A stretch of 64,000 nucleotides of DNA from Burkholderiales bacterium (GCA_016703325.1 JADJCH010000016.1:1-64000), one strand, 5' to 3'. Shown: positions 35,501 to 43,885, numbered from the stretch's first letter. Translations and numbers: made by a program. Notes: generated by a model not told the origin, from the letters alone.

Positions 35501-36622
35501 AATCGCAGTCTGCTCCCCGGGCTGCACCTTCTGCCGCGGGAACAGGCGCTGAACATCGTCCACCGCCGGCTTGCGCTGAGCAGCCTGGACAGGGGCCAGC
35601 GCATGGCCTGGCTGGTCGCACTGCTGCCCTACGAACCCGAGGCGGTGACACGCCTGGTCCAGGAAGTGGGCAGACAACCTCGCCGGGTCGAGATGCTCGG
35701 CCAGGCCTTGTCCGCACAAGCCCTGCTGGGCCAACCCATCAGCCCCATGCCTGCCCGCGGCGTTCAGCAGCTCATCGAACTGCTGGCCCCCTTGACACCT
35801 CATGACCCGGACAGGTCCGGCGGCTGGGTGACCGACGCACGACGCCGGGAGGACATGGTGCGTGCCTTGCTGGCCAACCTGGGCAGCAATCCGACGCCCG
35901 ACGCGGCGGCGGCATTGGCAGACCTGCTCTCCGGCAACTCTCTTGGCAGCTGGCGCACCGAGGCGGAGTACCAGCAGCAGGCCCAGCGACGGCTGCTGCG
36001 CGAAGCGTCGTTCACGGCCGCCCGCCCGGTGGAGGTGGCCCGTGTGCTGTGCCAAGGCCGCCCGGCCCACATCGCAGACCTCCAGGCACTGGTGGTGGAT
36101 CACCTGCGCTGCATCGAAAGCGAGTTGCGCGGTGATCCGGCGTTTCAACTCCGGCGCTTCTGGCAGGACGACGGCAGGCCCCGCGACGAAGAAGACTGCC
36201 GGGACATTCTGCTGGCCCTGCTGCGCCCCCGCCTGGAACGGCAGCAGGTGGACCTGCAGGCGGAGTCCCGGGCCGCAGCGGCCAAACGCATGGACCTGCG
36301 CGCCAGCGCCATCTCGCCCGCAGGACGTCGCTTCAGCCTGCCGATCGAGGCGAAAAAAGACAACCACCGCGAGGTCTGGACCGCCTGGCGGACGCAGTTG
36401 CAGGCGCTCTACACCATCGACCCCAGTGCAGCAGGCCGGGGCCTGTACCTGGTGTTCTGGTTCGGGGTGGATTCCAGACCGTCACCAGAAGGTCGGAGGC
36501 CGCATTCCGCAGCCGACCTGGAAACACGGATCAACGCGCGTCTGCGGGAGTCGGATCGGCCCCAGTTGGCAGTGACCGTGATGGATCTCTCCTGGCCGGC
36601 CACCGCCAGACGTGCGGCTTGA
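32564..36622 (+). CDS. NACHT-like STAND ATPase with C-terminal PD-(D/E)xK-like motif, candidate defence effector
   Basis: A 1352-residue protein. The start MPLIVPRRAK is chosen because GGAG sits six bases before the ATG. Walker A GDPGSGKT (36-43) and a NACHT-type Walker B ILFIDAVDE (76-84) open the ATPase, followed by RFRLACREADW and LHLLPLSDDDI. The NACHT-typical HRTLAEYLAARAIARR is at about 300. The long middle (about 400-1200) is alpha-helical and repeat-like, suited to sensing. Near the C-terminus, KRMDLRAS...LPIEAKKDNHREVW (about 1242-1268) fits a D...E-x-K nuclease centre, followed by GLYLVFWFG. Bacterial NACHT proteins are known anti-phage sensors; the function here is inferred. GC content and codon use look slightly lower around 34150-34450, consistent with transfer. 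Confidence 0.82.
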   Translation: MPLIVPRRAKSSPRDASEQTRWLADWRDASAYVLLGDPGSGKTECMKAERAAVGGRWIPATWIQEGLAPEVQSDDILFIDAVDEVRGGSHAGDVLGAIGRYLRANGSPRFRLACREADWHGEADRQLIASVVPKGDLEVLHLLPLSDDDIRDVLQASADRVPDALSFVQEARRQGVYELLRNPLLLDLMVDAVAAGGRWPETRAAVYEAACQRLAEERSDAHRRRSALQPGLIETILADAGSLCAILLLSGCSAIGRAGGAGTQVVDLNALPTELGLHDPERVIRSKVFTVEGDLAQPRHRTLAEYLAARAIARRIDAGLPLSRVLALAQGHDGVPVEAMRGLCAWLAVHLQGASREQLLRLDPVGFIVNGDAAALTHAQRLLMLEALSASAAQNRWFRSAAWVDHPFGPLATPDMAAIYALKLSDPDRSSAHQAFVDCLLDALKHAPQAMPELCPALARWVEDGQAFDALRVTAYEAWLRHCPVEQRGDQLRAWLCALEEGTIDDPADRLLGRVLCDAYPQVIQTEVLRFFRPKKTSGMIGEFSQFWSDAFIRQTPPPLLPALAEAWLAKFPARSSDALWLDSTRTSKALLTALLESHGDSARAEALYRWLGIGLDESGLAERRGEADTPITLWLQARPGTMKAIAAVGYLHAEPDPHVYWGFWRAEARLHHAAKPRDWIRWNMALASDADDGDFVRWVVGRAAAAAIEPPQGLDAPTMDEVCDWVDTLPPRFAQAQQWLQEAWTVPLEDWRTKQRQRQARHLAERDHERELRRKQYAPLLAAWPAQPIPAQMLHHMALAHEDLYHGIQGQTPEHRIADLLGAEPAEVEKALQAIDDTLNRDDLPTVEAILELEARQKEHFLRAPALLAARRACAASEQAWRAWCPELQRRLVAFWLTWGADEEPTWFKALAAELPDLVAPILVRYANGNLRRKGPQAITGLRSLTHDHDRRILAQRVLPELLEAFPLRAHEAARGELNRSLLPGLHLLPREQALNIVHRRLALSSLDRGQRMAWLVALLPYEPEAVTRLVQEVGRQPRRVEMLGQALSAQALLGQPISPMPARGVQQLIELLAPLTPHDPDRSGGWVTDARRREDMVRALLANLGSNPTPDAAAALADLLSGNSLGSWRTEAEYQQQAQRRLLREASFTAARPVEVARVLCQGRPAHIADLQALVVDHLRCIESELRGDPAFQLRRFWQDDGRPRDEEDCRDILLALLRPRLERQQVDLQAESRAAAAKRMDLRASAISPAGRRFSLPIEAKKDNHREVWTAWRTQLQALYTIDPSAAGRGLYLVFWFGVDSRPSPEGRRPHSAADLETRINARLRESDRPQLAVTVMDLSWPATARRAA

Positions 36623-36632
36623 GATCGCAGCC

Positions 36633-37271
36633 TCAGGTCCCACCCACATACGGATTGCTGCGGCGCTCCCGGCCGAAGCTGCTCTCCGGCCCGTGGCCGG
36701 GAATGAAGACGGTGTCGTCGCCCATCGGCCAGAGCCGCTGGGTGATGCTGTCGATCAGGGTGTCGTGGTCACCGCCGGGGAAATCGGTGCGGCCGATGCT
36801 GCCGGCGAAAAGCACGTCGCCGACGAAGCAGCGCTGGATCTCGGGGCTGTGGAAGACCACATGGCCCGGGGTGTGGCCGGGAACGTGACGCACGCGGACG
36901 GTGCAGTGGCCGAGTTCAACCGTGTCGCCGTCGTGCAGCCAGCGCGTCGGGGTGAAGGGCTCGGCGGGCGGAAAGCCGAAGTGCAGGCTCTGCTGGGCCA
37001 GTCCGTCGATCCAGAACTGGTCGCCCGGGTGGGGGCCGATGATCGGCAGGCCCAGCTCGCGCGCCAGGGTGCCGGTGCCGCCGGCATGGTCGATGTGAGC
37101 GTGGGTGAGCCAGATCTGCTGGAGCTTCAGGCCGCGGCGGGCCACTTCAGCCTGGATGCGGGGCAGGTCACCGCCGGGGTCGACCACGGCAGCGGCGTTG
37201 GTTTCATCGCACCAGACGATCGAGCAGTTCTGCTGGAAGGCGGTGACGGGGACGGTGTGGTAGCGCAGCAT
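36633..37271 (-). CDS. MBL-fold hydrolase, glyoxalase II-like (YcbL type)
   Basis: A 212-residue single-domain metallo-beta-lactamase hydrolase. The metal motif is LTHAHIDHAGGTGTLA (H-x-H-x-D-H), with HVPGHTPGHVVFH, FVGDVLFAGSIGRTDFPGG (bridging Asp) and FIPGHGPESSFGRER. GRTDFPGG and the final GHG...ER are hallmarks of the YcbL/type II glyoxalase-like group acting on thioesters such as S-lactoylglutathione. It starts at the conserved MLRYHTVPVTAFQQNCSI. It is convergent with the NACHT gene, with 10 bp between stop codons. Confidence 0.93.
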   Translation of the reverse strand: MLRYHTVPVTAFQQNCSIVWCDETNAAAVVDPGGDLPRIQAEVARRGLKLQQIWLTHAHIDHAGGTGTLARELGLPIIGPHPGDQFWIDGLAQQSLHFGFPPAEPFTPTRWLHDGDTVELGHCTVRVRHVPGHTPGHVVFHSPEIQRCFVGDVLFAGSIGRTDFPGGDHDTLIDSITQRLWPMGDDTVFIPGHGPESSFGRERRSNPYVGGT

Positions 37272-37324
37272 GTGCGCATGCTAAGACAGTCCCCGTGCCG
37301 GCGCACTGACAGCCGGCGATGGCG

Positions 37325-37984
37325 TCAGAAGCTGTAGCCGAGGCTGAAGGTGATCTGCGGCAGCGCCTTGATCTTGCCGACACCGTCACGCAGCTCCGCC
37401 ACTTCCTGGTCCAGGCTGGCCTGGAAATCGGGATCGTTGGCGTACTGGCCCCGGGCGGTGGCTTCGACCTTGGCCTTGCCGAGCATGGCCCCGATGTCGA
37501 AAGCGAAGCGGAAGCCCGATTCCTGCTGGTGCCCCCAGCCGATGCCCAGGTAGGGCGTGGTCTTGGGGAACTTGACCTGCACGTTCAGGCCGTCGTTGGC
37601 GCTGAGCACGTAGTCGGTGCCGCCGACGTTGATGGTCTGGCCGGCACCGGAGGCATCGAGCTCCAGCTTGTAGTTGTTGGCCGTGATGCCGGCGGTCAGG
37701 CGGAACACGCCGCCAAAGGGGAAGTAGTCGGCGAACAGGGCCACGCGGCTGGTGCTGAGCGTGCCCTTGTAGTCGATGCCCTCCTCGTTCATGTCCTTCT
37801 TGTGGGTGCCCAGGGTCATGAAGTCGCCGCGCAGGGCGAAGTGGCTGTTGAGCGGATGGGCGTACCCGAGGCCGACCCCGGGGAAGCCGGCATTGGCGTA
37901 GATCTCGCCGGCCTGGGCGGTCAGGGCGCCGAGGCCCAGGGTGGCCAGCGCGAGGGAACGGGAGAGGCGAGATGAGGACAGCAT
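37325..37984 (-). CDS. Outer-membrane beta-barrel protein of unknown function
   Basis: A 219-residue protein with a signal peptide (ALATLGLGALTAQA|GEIYA, cleavage near 24). Alternating-hydrophobic strands follow (LNSHFALRGDFMTLG, GVFRLTAGITANNYKLEL, TPYLGIGWGHQQESGFRFAFDIGAML) and the last strand ends ITFSLGYSF, the C-terminal Phe recognised by the BAM complex. AGGAG eight bases before the ATG fixes the start. Similar small barrels are common in Burkholderiales, with no known ligand. Confidence 0.85.
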   Translation of the reverse strand: MLSSSRLSRSLALATLGLGALTAQAGEIYANAGFPGVGLGYAHPLNSHFALRGDFMTLGTHKKDMNEEGIDYKGTLSTSRVALFADYFPFGGVFRLTAGITANNYKLELDASGAGQTINVGGTDYVLSANDGLNVQVKFPKTTPYLGIGWGHQQESGFRFAFDIGAMLGKAKVEATARGQYANDPDFQASLDQEVAELRDGVGKIKALPQITFSLGYSF

Positions 37985-38280
37985 CGGGGAAGCTCCTGTG
38001 AAGTCGAAGGCGGGCCGACGACGCGGCCACACCGGGGATCGGGACATTCGGTGATCAGACCAGCGTATCGGTGCAGCTGGTGGGCGAATTCATCCGTTTG
38101 GCCGAATCTCCGCGCGGCCCCGTGCAACGGAGCACCGGTGCGTGTGGTAGTTCACGACGGCACAGAGCGGCTTCGGGGATTCGGCACAGCGCCGAGTCGT
38201 TTGCCGCTCAAACAAGTCGGCCACAGGGCGAGCGCCACCTAGAATTTGCCCGGATTGAACATTCGCCTGAGAACGAGCCG
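37985..38280. promoter_or_regulatory. Divergent region between the outer-membrane protein gene and pyrE
   Basis: 296 bp with no gene that I can support. A TAGAAT hexamer (38240-38245) could be a -10 box for pyrE, but no -35 at proper spacing was found. No attenuator or terminator hairpin is clear. Confidence 0.35.
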
Positions 38281-38982
38281 ATGACCTCTTCGATTCCGCC
38301 GATCACCGCCCCCACCACCGATGCCGTGGCCCAGGACTTCGTGGCCTTTGCGGTGCAGGCCGGGGTGCTGCGGTTCGGCGAATTCAAGACCAAGGCCGGT
38401 CGGCTCTCGCCCTACTTCTTCAATGCCGGCCTGTTCGACGACGGCGCCAAACTCGGCCGGCTGGCGGAGTTCTACGCGCGCCGGCTGGTGGCCTCCGGTC
38501 TGCCGTTCGACCTGCTGTTCGGCCCAGCTTACAAGGGCATCACCCTGGCTGCCGCGGTGTCGGTGGAATTGGCACGGATGGGCCACAACGTGCCCTATGC
38601 CTACAACCGCAAGGAAGCCAAGGACCATGGCGAAGGCGGCAGCCTGGTGGGCGCCCCGGTGCAGGGCCGGATCCTCATCATCGACGACGTGATTTCGGCA
38701 GGCACCTCGGTGCGCGAGTCGATTGCGATGATCCGCGCGGCCGGCGCCCAGCCCTGCGGTGTGACGATTGCGCTGGATCGCCAGGAGAAGGCCAGCGAGA
38801 ACGGCGTGGATGCCCCGCATTCGGCCGTCCAGTTCGTGCAGCGCGAGCTGGGCCTGCCGGTGGTGGCCATCGCCACGCTGACCGACCTGCTGCACTACCT
38901 GCGCGCCAGTGGGGATGCCAACCTCGGGCAGTACCTGCCGGCCGTGCAGGCCTACCGGGACCGATACGGAGTGGCTGGATGA
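38281..38982 (+). CDS. pyrE: Orotate phosphoribosyltransferase
   Basis: A 233-residue OPRTase making orotidine-5'-phosphate from orotate and PRPP in pyrimidine synthesis. It shows FKTKAGRLSPYFFNAGLFDDG (about 35-55), LLFGPAYKGITLAAAVSVEL, YNRKEAKDHGEGG (flexible catalytic loop) and the PRPP motif RILIIDDVISAGTSVRES. The start is taken at ATG 38281, giving the usual 5-15-residue lead before the first helix. The stop overlaps the next gene as ATGA. Confidence 0.97.
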   Translation: MTSSIPPITAPTTDAVAQDFVAFAVQAGVLRFGEFKTKAGRLSPYFFNAGLFDDGAKLGRLAEFYARRLVASGLPFDLLFGPAYKGITLAAAVSVELARMGHNVPYAYNRKEAKDHGEGGSLVGAPVQGRILIIDDVISAGTSVRESIAMIRAAGAQPCGVTIALDRQEKASENGVDAPHSAVQFVQRELGLPVVAIATLTDLLHYLRASGDANLGQYLPAVQAYRDRYGVAG

Positions 38983-39752
38983 ACTTTCAGGCACGCGGCC
39001 CGTGGGGGGCTGCGATGGCTGCACCCAAGAGGCAGCCCGAATGCAGCACAACAGGCCCGAGGAGGGCCTGGCGCAGCGCTGCGGCGGGATGGGCTCTGCT
39101 GTGCCTGGCTCAGGCGGCGCTGGCCCAGGCGGCGTCTGCCGGCGGCATCTACAGCTGCATCGACGCCAGGGGCCGGCGCCTCACCTCCGACCGGCCGATC
39201 CCGGAGTGCCTGGACCGGGAGCAGCAGGTGCGCAGCCAGGACGGCGCGGTGCGCAAGGTGCTGCCGCCCAGTTATTCGCCCGAGGAACGCGCCCGGCTGG
39301 ACGAGCAGCGGCGCCGACGGGAGCTGGCCGAGGCGGCCCAGAAGGACCGCATCCGCCACGATCGCAACCTGCTGGCGCGATTTCCGGACCCGGCCACCCA
39401 CGACCGCGCCCGGCAGACCGCGCTGGAATCGGTTGAAACCGCCAGCAGCAACAACACCAAGCGGCTCGCGCAACTCGAAAGGGAACAGAAGGCCCTGTCG
39501 GACGAGGCCGAGTTCTACCCGAACCGGGAACTGCCCCGTGCCTTGAAGTCCCGCATCGAGAACAACAAGGCCGCGATCGAGGCACAGAAGATCTCCGCCA
39601 GCCACCAGGTGGCCGAGAGGCAGCGCATCAACGCGCGCTACGACGAGGAGCTGGCCCACCTGCGCCGGCTCTGGGCCGGCGCGGCACCGGGCAGCCTGGC
39701 GGCGTCCACCGCCACGACCGATCCCGTTCCAGCCCCGGCCGCCGCGCGCTGA
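38979..39752 (+). CDS. DUF4124 domain protein with coiled coil
   Basis: A 257-residue exported protein. A hydrophobic signal stretch (WALLCLAQAALAQAASA, about 38-54) is followed by the DUF4124 motif GIYSCIDARGRRLTSDRPIPEC (about 56-77), then a long charged helix (about 95-230: ERARLDEQRRRRELAEAAQ...SRIENNKAAIEAQ). It is translationally coupled to pyrE (ATGA). A second ATG at 39015 would give a more normal signal length. DUF4124 proteins are periplasmic and have no known function; pairing with pyrE is a common betaproteobacterial arrangement. Confidence 0.85.
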   Translation: MNFQARGPWGAAMAAPKRQPECSTTGPRRAWRSAAAGWALLCLAQAALAQAASAGGIYSCIDARGRRLTSDRPIPECLDREQQVRSQDGAVRKVLPPSYSPEERARLDEQRRRRELAEAAQKDRIRHDRNLLARFPDPATHDRARQTALESVETASSNNTKRLAQLEREQKALSDEAEFYPNRELPRALKSRIENNKAAIEAQKISASHQVAERQRINARYDEELAHLRRLWAGAAPGSLAASTATTDPVPAPAAAR

Positions 39753-39779
39753 GCCCCGGGGTCGGGGCGCGCCTTCCGA

Positions 39780-41279
39780 TCAGCCGCCCAGCTTCTGCCG
39801 GAGCAGCGCATTGGCCTGGGCGGGGTTGGCCTTGCCCTTGCTGGCTTTCATGATCTGGCCCACCAGCGCATTGAAGGCCTTGTCCTTGCCGGCACGGAAC
39901 TCCTCCACCGACTTGGCGTTGGCGGCGATCACCTGCTCGACGATCGCCTCCAGCGCCCCGCTGTCGTTCATCTGCCGCAGGCCCTTGGCCTCGATGAGGG
40001 CATCGACCTCCAGCCCCTCCCCGGTCCACAGTGCCTCGAAGACCTGGCGGGCCGCGTTGTTGGAGATGGTGCCGTCCTGGATGCGGCCGATCAGCGCGGC
40101 CAGCGTGGCCGGCGCCACCGGGGCGGTTGCGATGTCGCCCCCCTCGGCGTTCAGCCGCTTGCTGATCTCACCCATCACCCAGTTGGCCACCAGCTTGGGT
40201 TGGCCGGAGGCGGTGGCTGCAGACTGGAAGTATTGGGCCGTGGCGCGGCTGGCGGTCATCATCGACGCGTCGTAGGCGGGCAGGCCGTGCTCGGCCTGGA
40301 AGCGATCGGCCAGCGCGCCCGGCAGCTCCGGCATGGCCGCCTTCACCTCGCTGACCCAGGCCGGCGCAATCACCAGCGGCGGCAGGTCCGGATCGGGGAA
40401 GTAGCGGTAGTCGTGCGCGTCTTCCTTGGTGCGCATCATGCGCGTCTCGCCGCTGTCCGGGTCGAACAGCACGGTGGCCTGCTGGATCGCCAGGCCGTCC
40501 TCGATCTGGTCGATCTGCCAGTTGACCTCGTAGTCGATGGCCTGTTGCAGGAAGCGGAAGCTGTTGAGGTTCTTGATCTCGCGGCGGGTGCCGAAGGGCG
40601 CGCCGGGGCGCCGCACCGACACGTTGGCATCGCAGCGGAAGCTGCCCTCCTGCATGTTGCCGTCGCAGATGCCCAGCCACACCACCAGGGTGTGCAGTGC
40701 GCGGGCGTACTCCACCGCCTGCTTCGAGGATCGCAGCTCGGGTTCGGTGACGATCTCCAGCAGCGGTGTGCCGGCACGGTTCAGGTCGATGCCGGACATG
40801 GCGTGGCCGAGCACATCGTGCGAGCCCAGTCCCTCGTGAAGGGACTTGCCGGCGTCCTCCTCCAGGTGTGCACGCGTCAGGTTGATGCGGTGTTTGACCC
40901 CGTCGACATAGAACTCGACCCCGCCGCCCTGCACCACCGGGATCTCGTACTGGCTGATCTGGTAGCCCTTGGGCAGGTCGGGGTAGAAGTAGTTCTTGCG
41001 CGCGAAGATGGACATCGGCGCGATCGTGGCGCCCACCGCCAGGCCGAAGCGGATGGCACGCTCCACCGCGCCGCGGTTGATCACCGGCAGGCTGCCCGGC
41101 AACGCCAGGTCCACCGCGCAGGCCTGGGTGTTGGGCTCGGCACCGAACTCGGTGGAGGCGCCGGAGAAGATCTTGGAGCGGGTGGAGAGCTGGGCGTGCG
41201 TCTCGAAACCGATCACGACTTCGTAGCCGCGCACCAGCGGCACAGGCAGGGGGGCAACGGTCGGGGACAGGGCGGTCAT
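39780..41279 (-). CDS. gatB: Aspartyl/glutamyl-tRNA amidotransferase subunit B
   Basis: A 499-residue GatB. It starts VRGYEVVIGFETHAQLSTRSKIFSG and holds the typical PDLPKGYQISQYEIPVV, HLEEDAGKSLHE and GTPLLEIVTEPEL. The C-terminal YqeY-like tail ends KGKANPAQANALLRQKLGG, which binds tRNA. GatB converts misacylated Glu-tRNA(Gln)/Asp-tRNA(Asn) using ammonia from GatA. gatA and gatC, usually just upstream on the same strand, are not present here; tlpA lies divergently instead. Confidence 0.97.
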   Translation of the reverse strand: MTALSPTVAPLPVPLVRGYEVVIGFETHAQLSTRSKIFSGASTEFGAEPNTQACAVDLALPGSLPVINRGAVERAIRFGLAVGATIAPMSIFARKNYFYPDLPKGYQISQYEIPVVQGGGVEFYVDGVKHRINLTRAHLEEDAGKSLHEGLGSHDVLGHAMSGIDLNRAGTPLLEIVTEPELRSSKQAVEYARALHTLVVWLGICDGNMQEGSFRCDANVSVRRPGAPFGTRREIKNLNSFRFLQQAIDYEVNWQIDQIEDGLAIQQATVLFDPDSGETRMMRTKEDAHDYRYFPDPDLPPLVIAPAWVSEVKAAMPELPGALADRFQAEHGLPAYDASMMTASRATAQYFQSAATASGQPKLVANWVMGEISKRLNAEGGDIATAPVAPATLAALIGRIQDGTISNNAARQVFEALWTGEGLEVDALIEAKGLRQMNDSGALEAIVEQVIAANAKSVEEFRAGKDKAFNALVGQIMKASKGKANPAQANALLRQKLGG

Positions 41280-41452
41280 GCGAGTCAGGTCGGTGTGCAG
41301 ACACCGACGGAAGGACGGAGAGGACGGGGAGCCGCCGGACAGCGCCGGGGCCGACCCGGAATGCTAAGCCATTGCGCGCGTCGGGGCCGACTGGCACGGA
41401 CTGGCCTAAACTTTCGTGCTGTTGTGTTGTCCCGCCCTGCCAGGAGCCCGCC

Positions 41453-41953
41453 ATGAAGATCGTTCACCTCGCCGTTGCCGCCGCTGCCATCGCCGTGGCC
41501 GCAGGAGCGGCTGTGCTGACGGCCGGCCAGCCCGAGGTGGCCCCCACGGTGGCCTACACCCTGCTGGACGGCAGCCAGCACCGCAGCGATGCGCTGCGCG
41601 GCAAGGTGGTGCTGGTCAACTTCTGGGCCACCAGCTGCACCACCTGCGTCAAGGAAATGCCGGAGCTGGTGGCCACCCACCAGAAATACCAGACCCGTGG
41701 CTACGAGACCCTGTCGGTGGCGATGAGCTACGACCCGGTGGCCTACGTCAACAACTTCGCCCAGTCGCGCCAGCTGCCCTTCCGCGTCACGCACGACGCC
41801 AGCGGCGACATCGCCCGCCAGTTCGGCAAGGTGCAGATCACGCCCACCACCTTCGTACTCAACAAGCGCGGCGAGATCGTCAAACGCTACGTCGGCGAAC
41901 CCGATTTCCAGCAGCTGCATGCGCTGGTCGAGAAGCTGCTGGCCGAAAGCTGA
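41453..41953 (+). CDS. TlpA-family thioredoxin-like protein, periplasmic
   Basis: A 166-residue exported thioredoxin-fold protein: an N-terminal Ala-rich signal or anchor (1-25), then VVLVNFWATSCTTCVKEMP with the C62-x-x-C65 pair, and the cis-Pro region ITPTTFVLNKRGEIVKRYVG. It probably reduces disulphides of cytochrome c maturation or other exported substrates. AGGAG lies seven bases before the ATG. Confidence 0.92.
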   Translation: MKIVHLAVAAAAIAVAAGAAVLTAGQPEVAPTVAYTLLDGSQHRSDALRGKVVLVNFWATSCTTCVKEMPELVATHQKYQTRGYETLSVAMSYDPVAYVNNFAQSRQLPFRVTHDASGDIARQFGKVQITPTTFVLNKRGEIVKRYVGEPDFQQLHALVEKLLAES

Positions 41954-42025
41954 AAGTCTGTCGGCTTCACAACGGACTTCGGCCAGCGAACTCCGCGGAT
42001 CCGGCTCAACCGGTCCGTTGGCGTT

Positions 42026-42060
42026 GCCCCCTTGAGGGGGCGCGCAAAACGCGCAGGGGG
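42026..42060. other. Twin hairpin between tlpA and the DUF4197 gene
   Basis: GCCCCCTTGAGGGGGC followed by GCGCGcaaaaCGCGC lies in the convergent gap. It may act as a bidirectional stop or mRNA end, but it has no U-run. The same CCCCTTGAGGGGGCGCGCAA-type sequence is frequent between genes in related Burkholderiales. Confidence 0.35.
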
Positions 42061-42064
42061 TGGT

Positions 42065-42811
42065 TCATTTCAACGCGCCGAACACCTGCTTGAGAATGGC
42101 GCTGCCCGTACCGACCGGGTCCTGCCGGATCTTCTTTTCTTCCTCGCCGATCACCTTGTAGAGCCCGTCCAGCGCCTTGCCGGTGACGTACTGCTGCAGA
42201 TTGGCGTTGTCCGCCGACACCAGCCCGAAGCCGGAGGCCTTCTTGGCCACCGCGTTGTACTTGGGCACCAGCGAGACCTTTTCGGTGGCGGTGGTGACGA
42301 TGGGCAGGAACTTGCTCCCCAGCGGCTCGCGCGTCTTGCCGGCGAAGAAATCGGTCACTGACGTGTCGCCGCCGGTAAGGATCTTCTTGGCGTCGTCCAC
42401 CGTCATCGACTTGACGGCATCCGCCAGGATCGGACCGGATTCCGGCACCGCCTGTTCGGCCGCCCGGTTCAACGCGGTTTCCAGTTCATCCAGGCGCTTG
42501 CCCTGGCCGATGCGGCGCAGCATCTTGGCGGCCGACTCCACCGGACCCGGCAATGGAATGCGCACCAGGGGGTTCTTCAGGAAGCCGTCCTCCTTGCCCA
42601 GCAGCGCCACCGCGGCCTTGGCCCCTCGCTCCAGCGCCGCCTTCAGTCCGGCATTGGCATCGGCATCGCTGAGGCTGAGCGCGGCTGCGGGCAGCGACAC
42701 CCCCGCCAGGGCACCACCGCCGGCCAGCGAGACCAGCACGCGCAGACAGCGTCGACGCGCGGCATCCGTCAGGGCTGCATCCAGGTCGTGGGTCGGAATC
42801 GGATGGGGCAT
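42065..42811 (-). CDS. DUF4197 family exported protein
   Basis: A 248-residue protein with an N-terminal basic/hydrophobic signal (RRRCLRVLVSLAGGGALAGVSLPAAALSLSD, cleavage about 46). The DUF4197 core is DANAGLKAALERGAKAAVALLG, LNRAAEQAVPESGPI and the strongly conserved ILTGGDTSVTDFF. The start ATG 42811 has AGGAGG five bases upstream. The family is periplasmic and of unknown function. Confidence 0.9.
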   Translation of the reverse strand: MPHPIPTHDLDAALTDAARRRCLRVLVSLAGGGALAGVSLPAAALSLSDADANAGLKAALERGAKAAVALLGKEDGFLKNPLVRIPLPGPVESAAKMLRRIGQGKRLDELETALNRAAEQAVPESGPILADAVKSMTVDDAKKILTGGDTSVTDFFAGKTREPLGSKFLPIVTTATEKVSLVPKYNAVAKKASGFGLVSADNANLQQYVTGKALDGLYKVIGEEEKKIRQDPVGTGSAILKQVFGALK

Positions 42812-42889
42812 CGGAACCTCCTGAAGTCGGTGTGGAACGGGGAGCGTTGCTGCCCGGCTGTTGCGCAATCGGTCGAACGGTCGACGGGG

Positions 42890-43885
42890 TCAGACCGCGT
42901 CGGCGACCCCGGCCTGGTGGGCCTGCTGGTCGGCGTGGTAGCTGCTTCGCACCAGCGCGCCGACGGCGGCATGGGTGAAGCCCATCGCGGCCGCTTCGCG
43001 CTCGAACATCTTGAAGGTGTCCGGGTGCACGTAGCGGCGCACCGGCAGGTGGTGGCCGCTGGGCGCGAGGTACTGGCCGATGGTGAGCATGTCGATGTGG
43101 TGCGCGCGCATGTCGCGCATGACCTCGAGGATCTCCTCGTCGGTTTCACCCAGGCCGACCATCAGGCCGCTCTTGGTCGGCACGCCCGGTACCTCTTCCT
43201 TGAAGCGTTGGAGCAGGTTCAGGCTGAAGGCGTAGTCGGCACCGGGGCGGGCCTCCTTGTACAGGCGCGGCACCGTCTCCAGGTTGTGGTTCATCACGTC
43301 CGGCGGCGCTTCCTTCAGGAGGGCCAGCGCCTTCTCCAGGCGGCCGCGGAAGTCCGGCACCAGCACCTCGATGCGGGTGGCCGGAGAGGCGGCGCGCGTC
43401 TCGCGGATGCAGTCGACGTAGTGGCCGGCACCGCCGTCGCGCAGGTCGTCACGGTCCACGCTGGTGATGACGACGTACTTCAGCTTGAGTGCGGCGATGG
43501 TCTTGGCCAGGTTGGCCGGCTCGTTGACATCCAGGGGATCGGGGCGGCCGTGGCCCACGTCGCAGAAGGGGCAGCGGCGGGTGCACTTGTCACCCATGAT
43601 CATGAAGGTGGCGGTGCCATGGCCGAAGCATTCGCCGATGTTGGGGCAGCTCGCCTCTTCGCAGACCGTGTGCAGCTTGTGCTCGCGCAGGATCTGCTTG
43701 ATCTCGTAGAAGCGCGTGGTCGGGCTGCCGGCCTTGACGCGGATCCAGTCCGGCTTCTTGAGCGTCTCGGCCGGCACGATCTTGATCGGAATGCGCGAGG
43801 TCTTGGCCTCGGCCTTCTGCTTGGCGGTGGGATCGTAGGCCGGCACGGCGGGGAGAGCGGGGGCGGAGGACTCGGTAGACGACAT
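42890..43885 (-). CDS. lipA: Lipoyl synthase
   Basis: A 331-residue radical-SAM enzyme that inserts two sulphurs into octanoyl groups on E2 and GcvH proteins. The auxiliary cluster is C75, C80, C86 (CEEASCPNIGEC); the radical-SAM cluster is C101-x3-C105-x2-C108 (CTRRCPFCD). VTSVDRDDLRDGGAGHY and SGLMVGLGETDEEILEVM are family motifs, and the conserved C-terminal Ser is in VRSSYHAD. It follows lipB by 90 bp in the same direction. Confidence 0.97.
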   Translation of the reverse strand: MSSTESSAPALPAVPAYDPTAKQKAEAKTSRIPIKIVPAETLKKPDWIRVKAGSPTTRFYEIKQILREHKLHTVCEEASCPNIGECFGHGTATFMIMGDKCTRRCPFCDVGHGRPDPLDVNEPANLAKTIAALKLKYVVITSVDRDDLRDGGAGHYVDCIRETRAASPATRIEVLVPDFRGRLEKALALLKEAPPDVMNHNLETVPRLYKEARPGADYAFSLNLLQRFKEEVPGVPTKSGLMVGLGETDEEILEVMRDMRAHHIDMLTIGQYLAPSGHHLPVRRYVHPDTFKMFEREAAAMGFTHAAVGALVRSSYHADQQAHQAGVADAV

